Source of the DNA: an uncultured Bacteroidales bacterium
GTDB lineage: Bacteria > Bacteroidota > Bacteroidia > Bacteroidales > Paludibacteraceae
Length of the DNA: 5,258 bases
NCBI GenBank assembly: GCA_903912795.1
Contig: CAIWIS010000348.1
Span: 1 to 5,258, forward strand
Direction: 5' to 3'
Of the stretch, positions 1-5,258 are shown one piece after another (the stretch's first letter is position 1; each line of letters starts with the position of its first letter). The notes under the pieces were generated by a model that did not search any database, was not told the origin of the DNA, and was given only the letters and a program-made list of their open reading frames with translations. Both the position numbers and the translations under genes were made by a program.

Positions 1-237
1 ATACAATCGCTAAATGTAAGTCCAAATGGAGCCTTGTTTTGTAACATCGACCCAGCCAACTTAAACCTGCTTTATTTACAGAACGATTCGTTGAAAGTAT
101 GTAACATCAGCAACTTATCAGCAACCCTGTTCAAAATACGAAGCAACGAAAGGGATAGCAAACTGCTGAACAATAAAATAATTACTTACGGCAAAGGAGG
201 TATTTATCTGGATATTAGTACATATACCATTAAATAA
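1..237 (+). CDS. C-terminal end of a probable beta-propeller surface protein (5' partial)
   Basis: The frame is open from base 1 and ends at TAA 235-237, giving 78 residues of a gene that begins outside the window. The TTG at base 34 could be read as a start, but the frame is open upstream and the residues before it fit the fold, so I treat it as internal. Near the left end is VSPNGALFC (residues 6-14), the type of turn-strand motif found in beta-propeller blades. The next strands alternate hydrophobic and polar residues (LNLLYLQND, LKVCNIS, GGIYLDIS). The lipoprotein at the right end of the window has the closely similar VSEDGRYFC, so the two may be paralogues; this is inference from short stretches. 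No catalytic motif is visible. Location in the cell cannot be read from this fragment, but the neighbours suggest an exported protein. An alternative is an unrelated secreted beta-rich protein. Confidence 0.75.
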   Translation: MQSLNVSPNGALFCNIDPANLNLLYLQNDSLKVCNISNLSATLFKIRSNERDSKLLNNKIITYGKGGIYLDISTYTIK

Positions 238-272
238 CAGGGCGATGAAGTTATCTAAACTCACTATGTCGC

Positions 273-335
273 AGTAGAAGCGAGGCACTCACTCTACTTA
301 GGTTGGAGAATGTTGGTATCACGCTACTCTGTAGC
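273..335. repeat. Two adjacent hairpins downstream of the first gene
   Basis: AGTAGA at 273-278 pairs with TCTACT at 293-298 (6 bp), and the 14-base loop contains a further GAG/CTC pairing. GCTAC at 323-327 pairs with GTAGC at 331-335 across a TCT triloop. They follow the stop of the first gene by 35-100 bases. Neither is directly followed by a U-rich tract, so a classical intrinsic terminator is not supported. They may belong to a dispersed palindromic repeat or help stabilise the 3' end of the upstream mRNA. Confidence 0.4.
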
Positions 336-444
336 TAAAAATATGATGTTAATCCGCACCTTTGTTGAATTTGTAGGGTTGAAACTTTTTTAAGAAATAG
401 ATATTTTATTCAATTATTGTCAATTAAATACCAAATTAATTTAT

Positions 445-488
445 TATTTTTGTAAATATAAACTTGTAGTTAAGTAAAAATAATTTTG
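445..488 (+). promoter_or_regulatory. Candidate Bacteroidota-type -7 promoter motifs
   Basis: TATTTTTG (445-452) and TAATTTTG (481-488) both match the Bacteroidota -7 consensus TAnnTTTG. A TTG that could serve as a -33 element lies at 417-419, but its 25-base gap to the first motif is longer than the usual range of about 17-23. For the second motif the available TTGs lie 14 or 28 bases away, also off optimum. The region is so AT-rich that chance matches are likely. If used, either would give the lipoprotein gene at 832 a leader of more than 330 bases containing all the hairpins at 540-737. Confidence 0.3.
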
Positions 489-539
489 GGAATTCTATAT
501 ATTTTTATGCGTTTATTATTTGTCATAATACTTTCAATA

Positions 540-600
540 ATCCTCTGCTCGGCGTAGTCTCCAGACTACGTCGTGCTAAAAGGAAAGCTCATGCTTTCCA
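540..600 (+). repeat. Dispersed palindromic repeat, copy 1
   Basis: Bases 547-600 match 2768-2821 at 50 of 54 positions by my count. Bases 540-581 match the reverse complement of 2870-2911 at about 35 of 42. The element holds two hairpins: CGTAGTC/GACTACG around a TCCA loop (553-570), and a perfect GGAAAGC/GCTTTCC around TCAT (582-599). Read on the - strand, the second hairpin is followed by TTTT, so it could act as a weak terminator in that direction. The element is intergenic and non-coding, resembling REP- or MITE-type repeats. Confidence 0.75.
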
Positions 601-670
601 TATTTAAAACAAATATAATGTTAAAGCAGGTGGTACATGCCGGTTTATCGGTAAGCTTTTATTCTAACCA

Positions 671-737
671 GACTTGTTCCAGCTTGTTCCGATGCATCGG
701 AAATGTAATCGGAAACGTAGTGAAGACACTACGATTA
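671..737. repeat. Cluster of nested palindromes and short direct repeats
   Basis: CTTGTTCC occurs at 673-680 and 683-690 (10-base spacing). A perfect 16-base palindrome, TTCCGATGCATCGGAA, spans 687-702. ATCGGAAA occurs at 696-703 and again at 708-715 (12-base spacing). CGTAGTG at 716-722 pairs with CACTACG at 727-733 around an AAGA loop, while TAATCG (706-711) could compete by pairing with CGATTA (732-737). Such density within 67 bases is unlikely by chance and suggests a repeat-derived element or a structured leader in front of the lipoprotein gene at 832. Confidence 0.6.
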
Positions 738-831
738 GCGGGAGGCGATATGATGAGAGGAAATAAAAAAATATAAAGTCAGGCTAAAGCCAATAAAATA
801 AAGAAGAATCAAACACATAACCACAAATAAT

Positions 832-2709
832 ATGAAACAAAAGACTTACTTGCAAACAATTTTCTTAATTTCAATCTTAGCACTTTCATTTACCGGCTGT
901 AAAGAAGAATTTATTCCGGAGGTTCCCACGGTTATAACTTTTCCTGTTAGCGACATTGACCATCAATCTGCTACCTGCGGAGGGTCAATAAACAGTGAAT
1001 CGCTGCTTACAGTACGCGGACTTTGCTGGAGTACCACGCAACAAACACCAACTATAAATGATACTATTAGTACAGAAGGAAATGAGACAGGCAGTTTTAG
1101 TAGTTATTTACAAAACCTGATTCCGGACACAACTTACTATGTGAGAGCCTATGCAACCAATAGCGTGGGAACAGGTTATGGCAGCACAATGAAATTTAGA
1201 ACAAAGAAAGCGTCCATTCAGGTTGTGACTTTACCAATAACTGAGATATCGTTAACTTCGGCAACCGGTGCTGCACAAATATCTTCAGACAAAGGAGTGG
1301 TTGTAACTGAGAGGGGCTTATGCTGGAGTACACTTCCTTATCCAACAATAAACAACAGTAAAGTTTTAGCTGGTCAGGGTGAAGGAAGTTTTACGGCCAT
1401 TTTAACTGAATTGACAGCTAACACAATTTATTATTTGAGGGCTTATGCTAAAGCCGGTGATTTAACAATATATGGAAGTGTAATTATTTTCAAAACCCGA
1501 CAAATTGCATTAAATGTTACTACATTACCAGTAACTGAAATTACACAAACCACAGCTAAATGTGGTGGTATAGTCAGTTGCGATATACCAACAAGCGTTA
1601 CTGCATATGGCGTTTGCTGGAGTACAACCGACAATCCGACTATTGCTGATAGCAAAACATTTGAAGGAATTGGATCTGGTAGTTTTACGTCACTTATTAC
1701 AGGACTTACCATAAACTCAACTTACTATGTAAGAGCATATGTGACAAATAACGAGGGGACAACTTATGGAAGTACAATGTCCTTTAAGTCCGTTCCTGGA
1801 ATGGCAACTATCAAGACTAATTTAGTTAATGGAATTACCGCAAATAGTGCTAAATGTGAAATTCAGGTTTTAAGCAATGGAGGTTCAACAGTCACAAATA
1901 AGGGAGTGTGTTGGGGTAATTTCATTAACCCAACAACAACTAACAACTACATTTCAACTTCAAACTCAACTGACAAAATAACTCTAAATATAACCGGCTT
2001 AAATGAATACACTATTTATCACGCACGATCCTTTGTTACAAATGCATATGGCACATCATACGGAGAAGATATTAAGTTTACAACAATCGGAACTTCGGCA
2101 AATAAAGGAATAAAATTTAATACAAACCTGACTTATGGAAGTATTACAGACATAGATGGGAATACTTATAAAACAATTACAATCGGTAATCAAACATGGA
2201 TGGCTGAAAACCTGAGAGTAACACGATTTAGAAATGGAGAAGCAATCCCGATCAAAACAATAAATGATACAATAAATGAATCTATTTCAATATATCAATG
2301 TGAACACTTGAACCCGGAAGTTTACGGAAGAATGTATAGCTGGTATGCAGCAACAGACAATAGAAATATTTGTCCTGAAGGTTATCATTTACCCAGTGAA
2401 GAAGAGTTTAACACATTAATTAGCTATCTTGGAGGATCAACTGGTTCAAAAATGAAAGAAGTTGGATCGACACATTGGGATTTAACAAACTCTGCAACAA
2501 ATGAATCAGGAATGACGGCATTGCCTACTGGTTATCTTCAATCAAGTCCATCATTCGGGTATATTGGTGGAAGTTCCAACTGGTGGACATCAAAAACTAA
2601 CAAACCTGACTCTGGTTTATATTTTTGTCTGTATAGTGGTCAATCTAGTATATTAAAAGGGAATAGCAACCGGAATCAAGCTTTAGCGATTCGTTGTATT
2701 AAAGATTAG
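832..2709 (+). CDS. Surface lipoprotein with four FN3-like repeats and a FISUMP domain
   Basis: The product is 625 residues. The start at ATG 832 gives an immediate lipoprotein signal peptide (MKQKTYL, hydrophobic core, then SFTGC) with the lipidated cysteine at 23. The following KEE matches the K-(D/E)2 lipoprotein surface-export signal described in Bacteroidota. Residues ~33-418 form four FN3-like repeats, each with a GLCWST-type motif (residues 63, 162, 260, 358) and a YYVRAYxTN...YGS...FxT ending. Residues ~437-625 form a FISUMP domain: IGNQTWMAENLR (451-462), YGRMYSWYAA (498-507), CPEGYHLPS (514-522), GMTALPTGY (560-568) and terminal RCIKD. The FISUMP family is common in Bacteroidota and Fibrobacter envelope proteins; its biochemical role is unknown. 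I infer a surface adhesion, binding or scaffold role, with the repeats as a stalk. No catalytic site is visible. The gene appears monocistronic, bounded by repeat-rich gaps of 594 and 253 bases. Confidence 0.93.
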   Translation: MKQKTYLQTIFLISILALSFTGCKEEFIPEVPTVITFPVSDIDHQSATCGGSINSESLLTVRGLCWSTTQQTPTINDTISTEGNETGSFSSYLQNLIPDTTYYVRAYATNSVGTGYGSTMKFRTKKASIQVVTLPITEISLTSATGAAQISSDKGVVVTERGLCWSTLPYPTINNSKVLAGQGEGSFTAILTELTANTIYYLRAYAKAGDLTIYGSVIIFKTRQIALNVTTLPVTEITQTTAKCGGIVSCDIPTSVTAYGVCWSTTDNPTIADSKTFEGIGSGSFTSLITGLTINSTYYVRAYVTNNEGTTYGSTMSFKSVPGMATIKTNLVNGITANSAKCEIQVLSNGGSTVTNKGVCWGNFINPTTTNNYISTSNSTDKITLNITGLNEYTIYHARSFVTNAYGTSYGEDIKFTTIGTSANKGIKFNTNLTYGSITDIDGNTYKTITIGNQTWMAENLRVTRFRNGEAIPIKTINDTINESISIYQCEHLNPEVYGRMYSWYAATDNRNICPEGYHLPSEEEFNTLISYLGGSTGSKMKEVGSTHWDLTNSATNESGMTALPTGYLQSSPSFGYIGGSSNWWTSKTNKPDSGLYFCLYSGQSSILKGNSNRNQALAIRCIKD

Positions 2710-2757
2710 CTTTAAACTAGAATGAAAACATAATAAAAGCACTTGAAAGATAACAAT

Positions 2758-2821
2758 CTACGACCTCGCTCGTCGTAGCCTCCAGACTACGTCGTGCTAA
2801 AAGGAAATCTCAAGCTTTCCA
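2758..2821 (+). repeat. Dispersed palindromic repeat, copy 2
   Basis: Bases 2768-2821 are the near-identical partner of 547-600 (four mismatches in 54). This copy carries an extra 5' hairpin, CTACGAC (2758-2764) pairing with GTCGTAG (2772-2778) around a 7-base loop. The central palindrome GTAG..CTCCAG..CTAC (2775-2790) can compete with it. The last hairpin, GGAAA/TTTCC (2803-2820), has one internal mismatch compared with copy 1. It begins about 50 bases after the stop of the FISUMP gene and could protect the 3' end of that mRNA or reduce read-through into the next operon. Confidence 0.75.
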
Positions 2822-2852
2822 AATTAAGAGAAAAAGAAATCAAATTAGATTT

Positions 2853-2869
2853 ACAAGGCAGAGCCTTGT
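2853..2869. repeat. Perfect 7-bp hairpin with AGA triloop
   Basis: ACAAGGC at 2853-2859 pairs with GCCTTGT at 2863-2869 around AGA. Only two further T bases follow before a C, so there is no proper U-tract and terminator activity is uncertain. It sits between the direct and inverted copies of the dispersed repeat. Confidence 0.5.
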
Positions 2870-2911
2870 TTCTAACCCGAGGTAGTCTGGAGACTGCGTC
2901 GAACAGAGGAT
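2870..2911 (-). repeat. Dispersed palindromic repeat, inverted copy 3
   Basis: The reverse complement of this stretch matches copy 1 (540-581) at about 35 of 42 positions, including an exact 15-base core AGTCTCCAGACTAC plus flanks that differ mostly by transitions. It faces copy 2, so the two form imperfect inverted repeats around 2822-2869 and could fold into one long hairpin. The tract AGCAGGTGGT at 2933-2942, just downstream, also occurs at 625-634 after copy 1, so the shared material is wider than the palindrome itself. Confidence 0.65.
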
Positions 2912-2962
2912 AACAAGCTGCTACGAGCGGAGAGCAGGTGGTGCTAACCCAAAGCAACGAAA

Positions 2963-3685
2963 ATGCAGAATGAGAATAACAGAAATTTAGCTTTGAGAAT
3001 GAGAAAATTATTTTTAGTATTACTATTACTCAGCTACCAGCTTATGCAGGCTCAGGTATGGTTGGTTGATTATTCGGTGGGTTATGGCACCTATCATTTA
3101 GCCGACATTAAGAATTTACAGACCAGTATGGATGGTCATCTGGGATTAAAAATCACCGACCGTTTCCCGGGATATATCACACATACCGTATCGATAGGCA
3201 CTCCCTCCGAAAAAAGTTATACCGGAGGTCAGTTTACTTATCTGACCACCGGAGGCAGGCTTCACAATGCTGATTATTCAGGTTCGTACAAGGTAGATAT
3301 GATACTGAACGGATTTCGTGCTGGCGTGTTCTATAAATACATGCATCAAACCGCATACTTACCACTGTCTTTTTATATGCAGCTGAGTTCGGGGGTCACT
3401 TTCACAAGTCTCAACATAAACGAATCGTTGAGTATCTACTCTGAGTCGGAGAACAAAAACAGCAATCTTACTGCAATGGGATTTTACATTGAACCAACAG
3501 TAGGTTTAATGTATCGCATTACCAACTGGCTTCAACTTACGGCTGGCGGTGGTTACGAAGCCAATCTCTGGGGCAATCTGATGTATTCCGGACAACAAAC
3601 AACATTGCGTGCCGACTGGAGTGGGCTACGTCTTTATGGAGGAGTAGTATACACATTACCTATAAGAAATTCAAATCATGATTAA
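2963..3685 (+). CDS. Predicted outer-membrane beta-barrel protein
   Basis: The product is 240 residues from ATG 2963. A second ATG at 2999 (residue 13) begins MRKLFLVLLLLS, a classic signal peptide with probable cleavage in MQA|Q; starting there gives 228 residues and may be the true start. I keep the longer frame because neither has a Shine-Dalgarno. The mature part is a succession of amphipathic strands separated by turns: VDYSVGYGTYHL near the N terminus, FRAGVFYKYMH, LPLSFYMQLSSGVTF, MGFYIEPTVGLMYRI, WLQLTAGGGYEANL and a final LRLYGGVVYTLP. That pattern and the size fit the general Bacteroidota outer-membrane beta-barrel group of about 200-250 residues; I cannot assign a specific family. 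The stop overlaps the next gene's start by 8 bases (ATGATTAA), indicating an operon with coupled translation. A functional partnership with that lipoprotein is inferred. Its substrate or ligand is unknown. Confidence 0.8.
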   Translation: MQNENNRNLALRMRKLFLVLLLLSYQLMQAQVWLVDYSVGYGTYHLADIKNLQTSMDGHLGLKITDRFPGYITHTVSIGTPSEKSYTGGQFTYLTTGGRLHNADYSGSYKVDMILNGFRAGVFYKYMHQTAYLPLSFYMQLSSGVTFTSLNINESLSIYSESENKNSNLTAMGFYIEPTVGLMYRITNWLQLTAGGGYEANLWGNLMYSGQQTTLRADWSGLRLYGGVVYTLPIRNSNHD

Positions 3686-5258
3686 ATTTAACTGCTTCAT
3701 AATACTGCTTGTAGTCCTGCTTGCATGGAGCTGCGAGTACAATCCTGTCGGTGAAAATTTCAATGATTTAACCCCACCCGAAAGGAATATTCCGGTAGAA
3801 ATAACTTTGAATGAAATAAATCCTTCCGACACTATATTTGTGTATAAAAACACCAATATCACTATTAATATAAAGAGCACCAAGCAATTGGTAAAGGCAG
3901 ATGTTTTACTCAACAACAATTGGTACACATCGATGCAAAATAGCACAACTACTTTTTCAATTAACCCCGCACAGTATGATGATGGTCCTCTCAAATTAAA
4001 AGTAAACGCTATCTTTACTTCAGGAACAGGCAGTTTAGCCGAACTAATGGGGTATGAGGGCTATGTAGGCGAATTAACATGGAATATTGTTATTGTAAAT
4101 GACCCCTCTAAATACCTTACAACCGGCTATCGGACCGACAAGGACGGGTTTATGGAGGTGTTCTGGAATCTCGGTTTACCTGATAATACTGTTGATAAAT
4201 ACACTTTAAGTTCAGGGCTCACACAAAGCAGCGACATTATTATCACCAATCCAAAACAGAAATCGTTTATCGACTATGGCTATGTTTGTGGCTACGCCTA
4301 TTATCAGATTACGATTTATCTGAAAGGCGGATATGCCTTTACCAGATACTTGTCGGTAGATATACCGGCACCAAAAAATGTGTATTTTGAGAATATTAGC
4401 CTGGAGAATTTGCGTATTTACTGGAATAAGCCTTATGCCAACGGGCGTTTTATACTCAGTTGCGATAGTAAAATAATTGCATCTAACATTACCGATACAT
4501 CCATAACTATCCCTCAGATTTTTGGAGGTGGAAGACAGTTTTCGTTAGAAATAAGACCTCAGAAAGCCGACTATGACAATTTCCACAATCGGTATAGCGC
4601 ATGGAACTGGCATAGACTGGGTGAATCGCTGGGTTTACCTAACTGGGAATTATATGCATACAATAAAATTGATAATATTTTATATTCGAGAATTTATGGA
4701 AGTCTGGTAGCCTTTGATGCTACTACAATGAAACAAATTAACACTGTTGAGATACCCGGAAATCCTTATGGATTTGCCTATGGTGGTAAAATTGCTACTG
4801 CACCCCATAGTTCGACAGTAGCTGCTATGACTGGTGAAGAAACCTGGATTTTTCAGAACAAGAACTTTGTAAACCCAGTTAAGATAAATCCTTTACCCGG
4901 CTCAGTGAATACCCGCTTATCTGCCATTACGGCCAACGACCGTCTATTTGTGGTACAGGGAGGAGGAAGTAAAGTGTGCAAAGTATTCAGCAGCTTATCA
5001 GGAGCGCTGCTGTTCGAATTTCCGTTTTCGTATCCTACAATTTACGACATTCCCGATTTGGTTACGGTTTCGGAAGATGGCCGGTATTTTTGTGCATCTT
5101 CCGAAAAGGGGGTTGAGATATTTAAAATAACCGGAACTACTCCCGAACTGATTTATACGGATACGCGCTACTATAAAGGAGCCTCGTTTATACCATCGCA
5201 ACCCGAACGGATTTTATTCCGTGTAAATACCGACCTTGAAATCCGCGAAATACCTGAT
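3678..5258 (+). CDS. Large lipoprotein with Ig/FN3-like regions and a beta-propeller (3' partial)
   Basis: The frame stays open from ATG 3678 to the window edge, giving 527 residues without a stop. The N terminus MIKFNCFIILLVVLLAWSC is a lipoprotein signal peptide with the lipid-bearing cysteine at 19; Trp at -2 is somewhat unusual, and EYN follows. Residues ~33-142 look like an Ig-type beta-sandwich (DTIFVYKNTNITINI, then ELTWNIVIVND). Residues ~143-230 and ~231-310 look FN3-like, with strand motifs MEVFWNL and LRIYWNKPYANG. From about residue 323 (NWELYAYNKIDNILYS) the pattern becomes propeller-like: SLVAFDATTMKQINTVEIPG, RLFVVQGGG, VSEDGRYFC (464-472), VEIFKI and RILFRVNTDLEIREI. I see no enzyme motif, so a binding or structural role at the envelope is inferred. 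It is translationally coupled to the barrel gene before it. It may be a paralogue of the gene at the left edge. The exact domain families are not certain. Confidence 0.85.
   Translation, partial: MIKFNCFIILLVVLLAWSCEYNPVGENFNDLTPPERNIPVEITLNEINPSDTIFVYKNTNITINIKSTKQLVKADVLLNNNWYTSMQNSTTTFSINPAQYDDGPLKLKVNAIFTSGTGSLAELMGYEGYVGELTWNIVIVNDPSKYLTTGYRTDKDGFMEVFWNLGLPDNTVDKYTLSSGLTQSSDIIITNPKQKSFIDYGYVCGYAYYQITIYLKGGYAFTRYLSVDIPAPKNVYFENISLENLRIYWNKPYANGRFILSCDSKIIASNITDTSITIPQIFGGGRQFSLEIRPQKADYDNFHNRYSAWNWHRLGESLGLPNWELYAYNKIDNILYSRIYGSLVAFDATTMKQINTVEIPGNPYGFAYGGKIATAPHSSTVAAMTGEETWIFQNKNFVNPVKINPLPGSVNTRLSAITANDRLFVVQGGGSKVCKVFSSLSGALLFEFPFSYPTIYDIPDLVTVSEDGRYFCASSEKGVEIFKITGTTPELIYTDTRYYKGASFIPSQPERILFRVNTDLEIREIPD

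Larger units (their letters stand above)
238..831. other. 594-base intergenic region with hairpins, AT-rich leader and repeats
   Basis: No convincing gene lies here. From left to right I see a moderately GC-rich block with two hairpins (273-298 and 323-335), a T6 run (386-391) with no strong stem before it, a very AT-rich stretch at about 400-540 with two promoter-like -7 motifs, a dispersed palindromic element (540-600), a nest of palindromes and direct repeats (671-737), and a short near-palindrome GGCTAAAGCC at 783-792. The final 40 bases before the ATG at 832 are A-rich and lack a Shine-Dalgarno, which is normal for Bacteroidota. The 67-codon frame at 573-776 runs across the repeats and is not considered a gene. 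Confidence 0.7.

Noticed and set aside
349..386. Stretch ending in GGTTGAAAC, reminiscent of the 3' end of some CRISPR repeats
   Set aside because: It occurs once in the window, with no second copy at spacer distance and no cas gene nearby.
386..391. T6 run as the tail of a terminator for the first gene
   Set aside because: No stable GC-rich stem lies directly upstream of it, and it is about 150 bases past the stop codon.
580..605. Hairpin GGAAAGC/GCTTTCC as an intrinsic terminator
   Set aside because: On the + strand it is followed by ATATTTAAAA, not a U-run. On the - strand TTTT follows, but no - strand gene is present to need it.
573..776. 67-codon + strand open frame in the first intergenic region
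   Set aside because: It starts inside the dispersed repeat and runs through the palindromes and direct repeats. The translation shows no domain or signal pattern, so it is most likely non-coding.
1443..1712. 89-codon - strand open frame inside the FISUMP lipoprotein gene
   Set aside because: It lies fully antisense to repeats 2-3 of a well-supported gene; its hydrophobic look is a by-product of the repeated beta-strand codons.
2846..2853. TAGATTTA as a promoter -7 element for the barrel operon
   Set aside because: It misses the final G of TAnnTTTG and has no TTG at a suitable distance upstream.
3671..3994. 107-codon - strand open frame with a membrane-like segment
   Set aside because: It is antisense to the lipoprotein signal and Ig-like region, which have strong coding evidence on the + strand.
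4948..5201. Two short open frames, one on each strand, near the right edge
   Set aside because: Both overlap the propeller part of the open lipoprotein frame and have no recognisable features.

Overview
This 5,258-base window looks like chromosomal DNA from a member of the Bacteroidota, probably near the Bacteroidales. The sequence is AT-rich. Its genes encode lipoproteins and a periplasm/outer-membrane type protein with Bacteroidota-style signals: acidic residues right after the lipobox cysteine, and cleavage just before a Gln in an 'AQ' site. One protein carries the Fibrobacter succinogenes major paralogous (FISUMP) domain, and starts have A-rich leaders without a clear Shine-Dalgarno. All genes read on the + strand. 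The species cannot be named from the sequence alone.

Layout. Bases 1-237 hold the last 78 codons of a gene that enters from the left. They contain a beta-propeller-like blade motif (VSPNGALFC) closely like one in the last gene (VSEDGRYFC). Bases 238-831 are a 594-base gap: a hairpin-bearing block (about 270-400), a very AT-rich stretch with two matches to the Bacteroidota -7 promoter motif (about 400-540), and a patchwork of palindromes and direct repeats (540-737). Bases 832-2709 encode a 625-residue lipoprotein with four fibronectin-III-like repeats of 97-99 residues followed by a FISUMP domain. Bases 2710-2962 are a second gap packed with hairpins. It holds a second direct copy and an inverted copy of the palindromic element seen at 540-600. 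Bases 2963-3685 encode a predicted outer-membrane beta-barrel protein. Its stop overlaps by 8 bases the start of the last gene (3678 to beyond 5258), a large lipoprotein with an Ig-like region, two FN3-like regions and a probable beta-propeller, which runs off the right edge.

How the genes fit together. Every product is predicted to be exported or attached to the cell envelope, so this is a surface-protein locus. The barrel gene and the last lipoprotein gene form a translationally coupled pair and probably act at the outer membrane together. The FISUMP lipoprotein has a CKEE start after its lipobox, which fits the known surface-export signal of Bacteroidota lipoproteins. The resemblance between the first and last proteins suggests a duplicated family. 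No enzyme, defence system, RNA gene, complete mobile element or CRISPR array is recognisable. The least explained part is the shared palindromic repeat family in both gaps.
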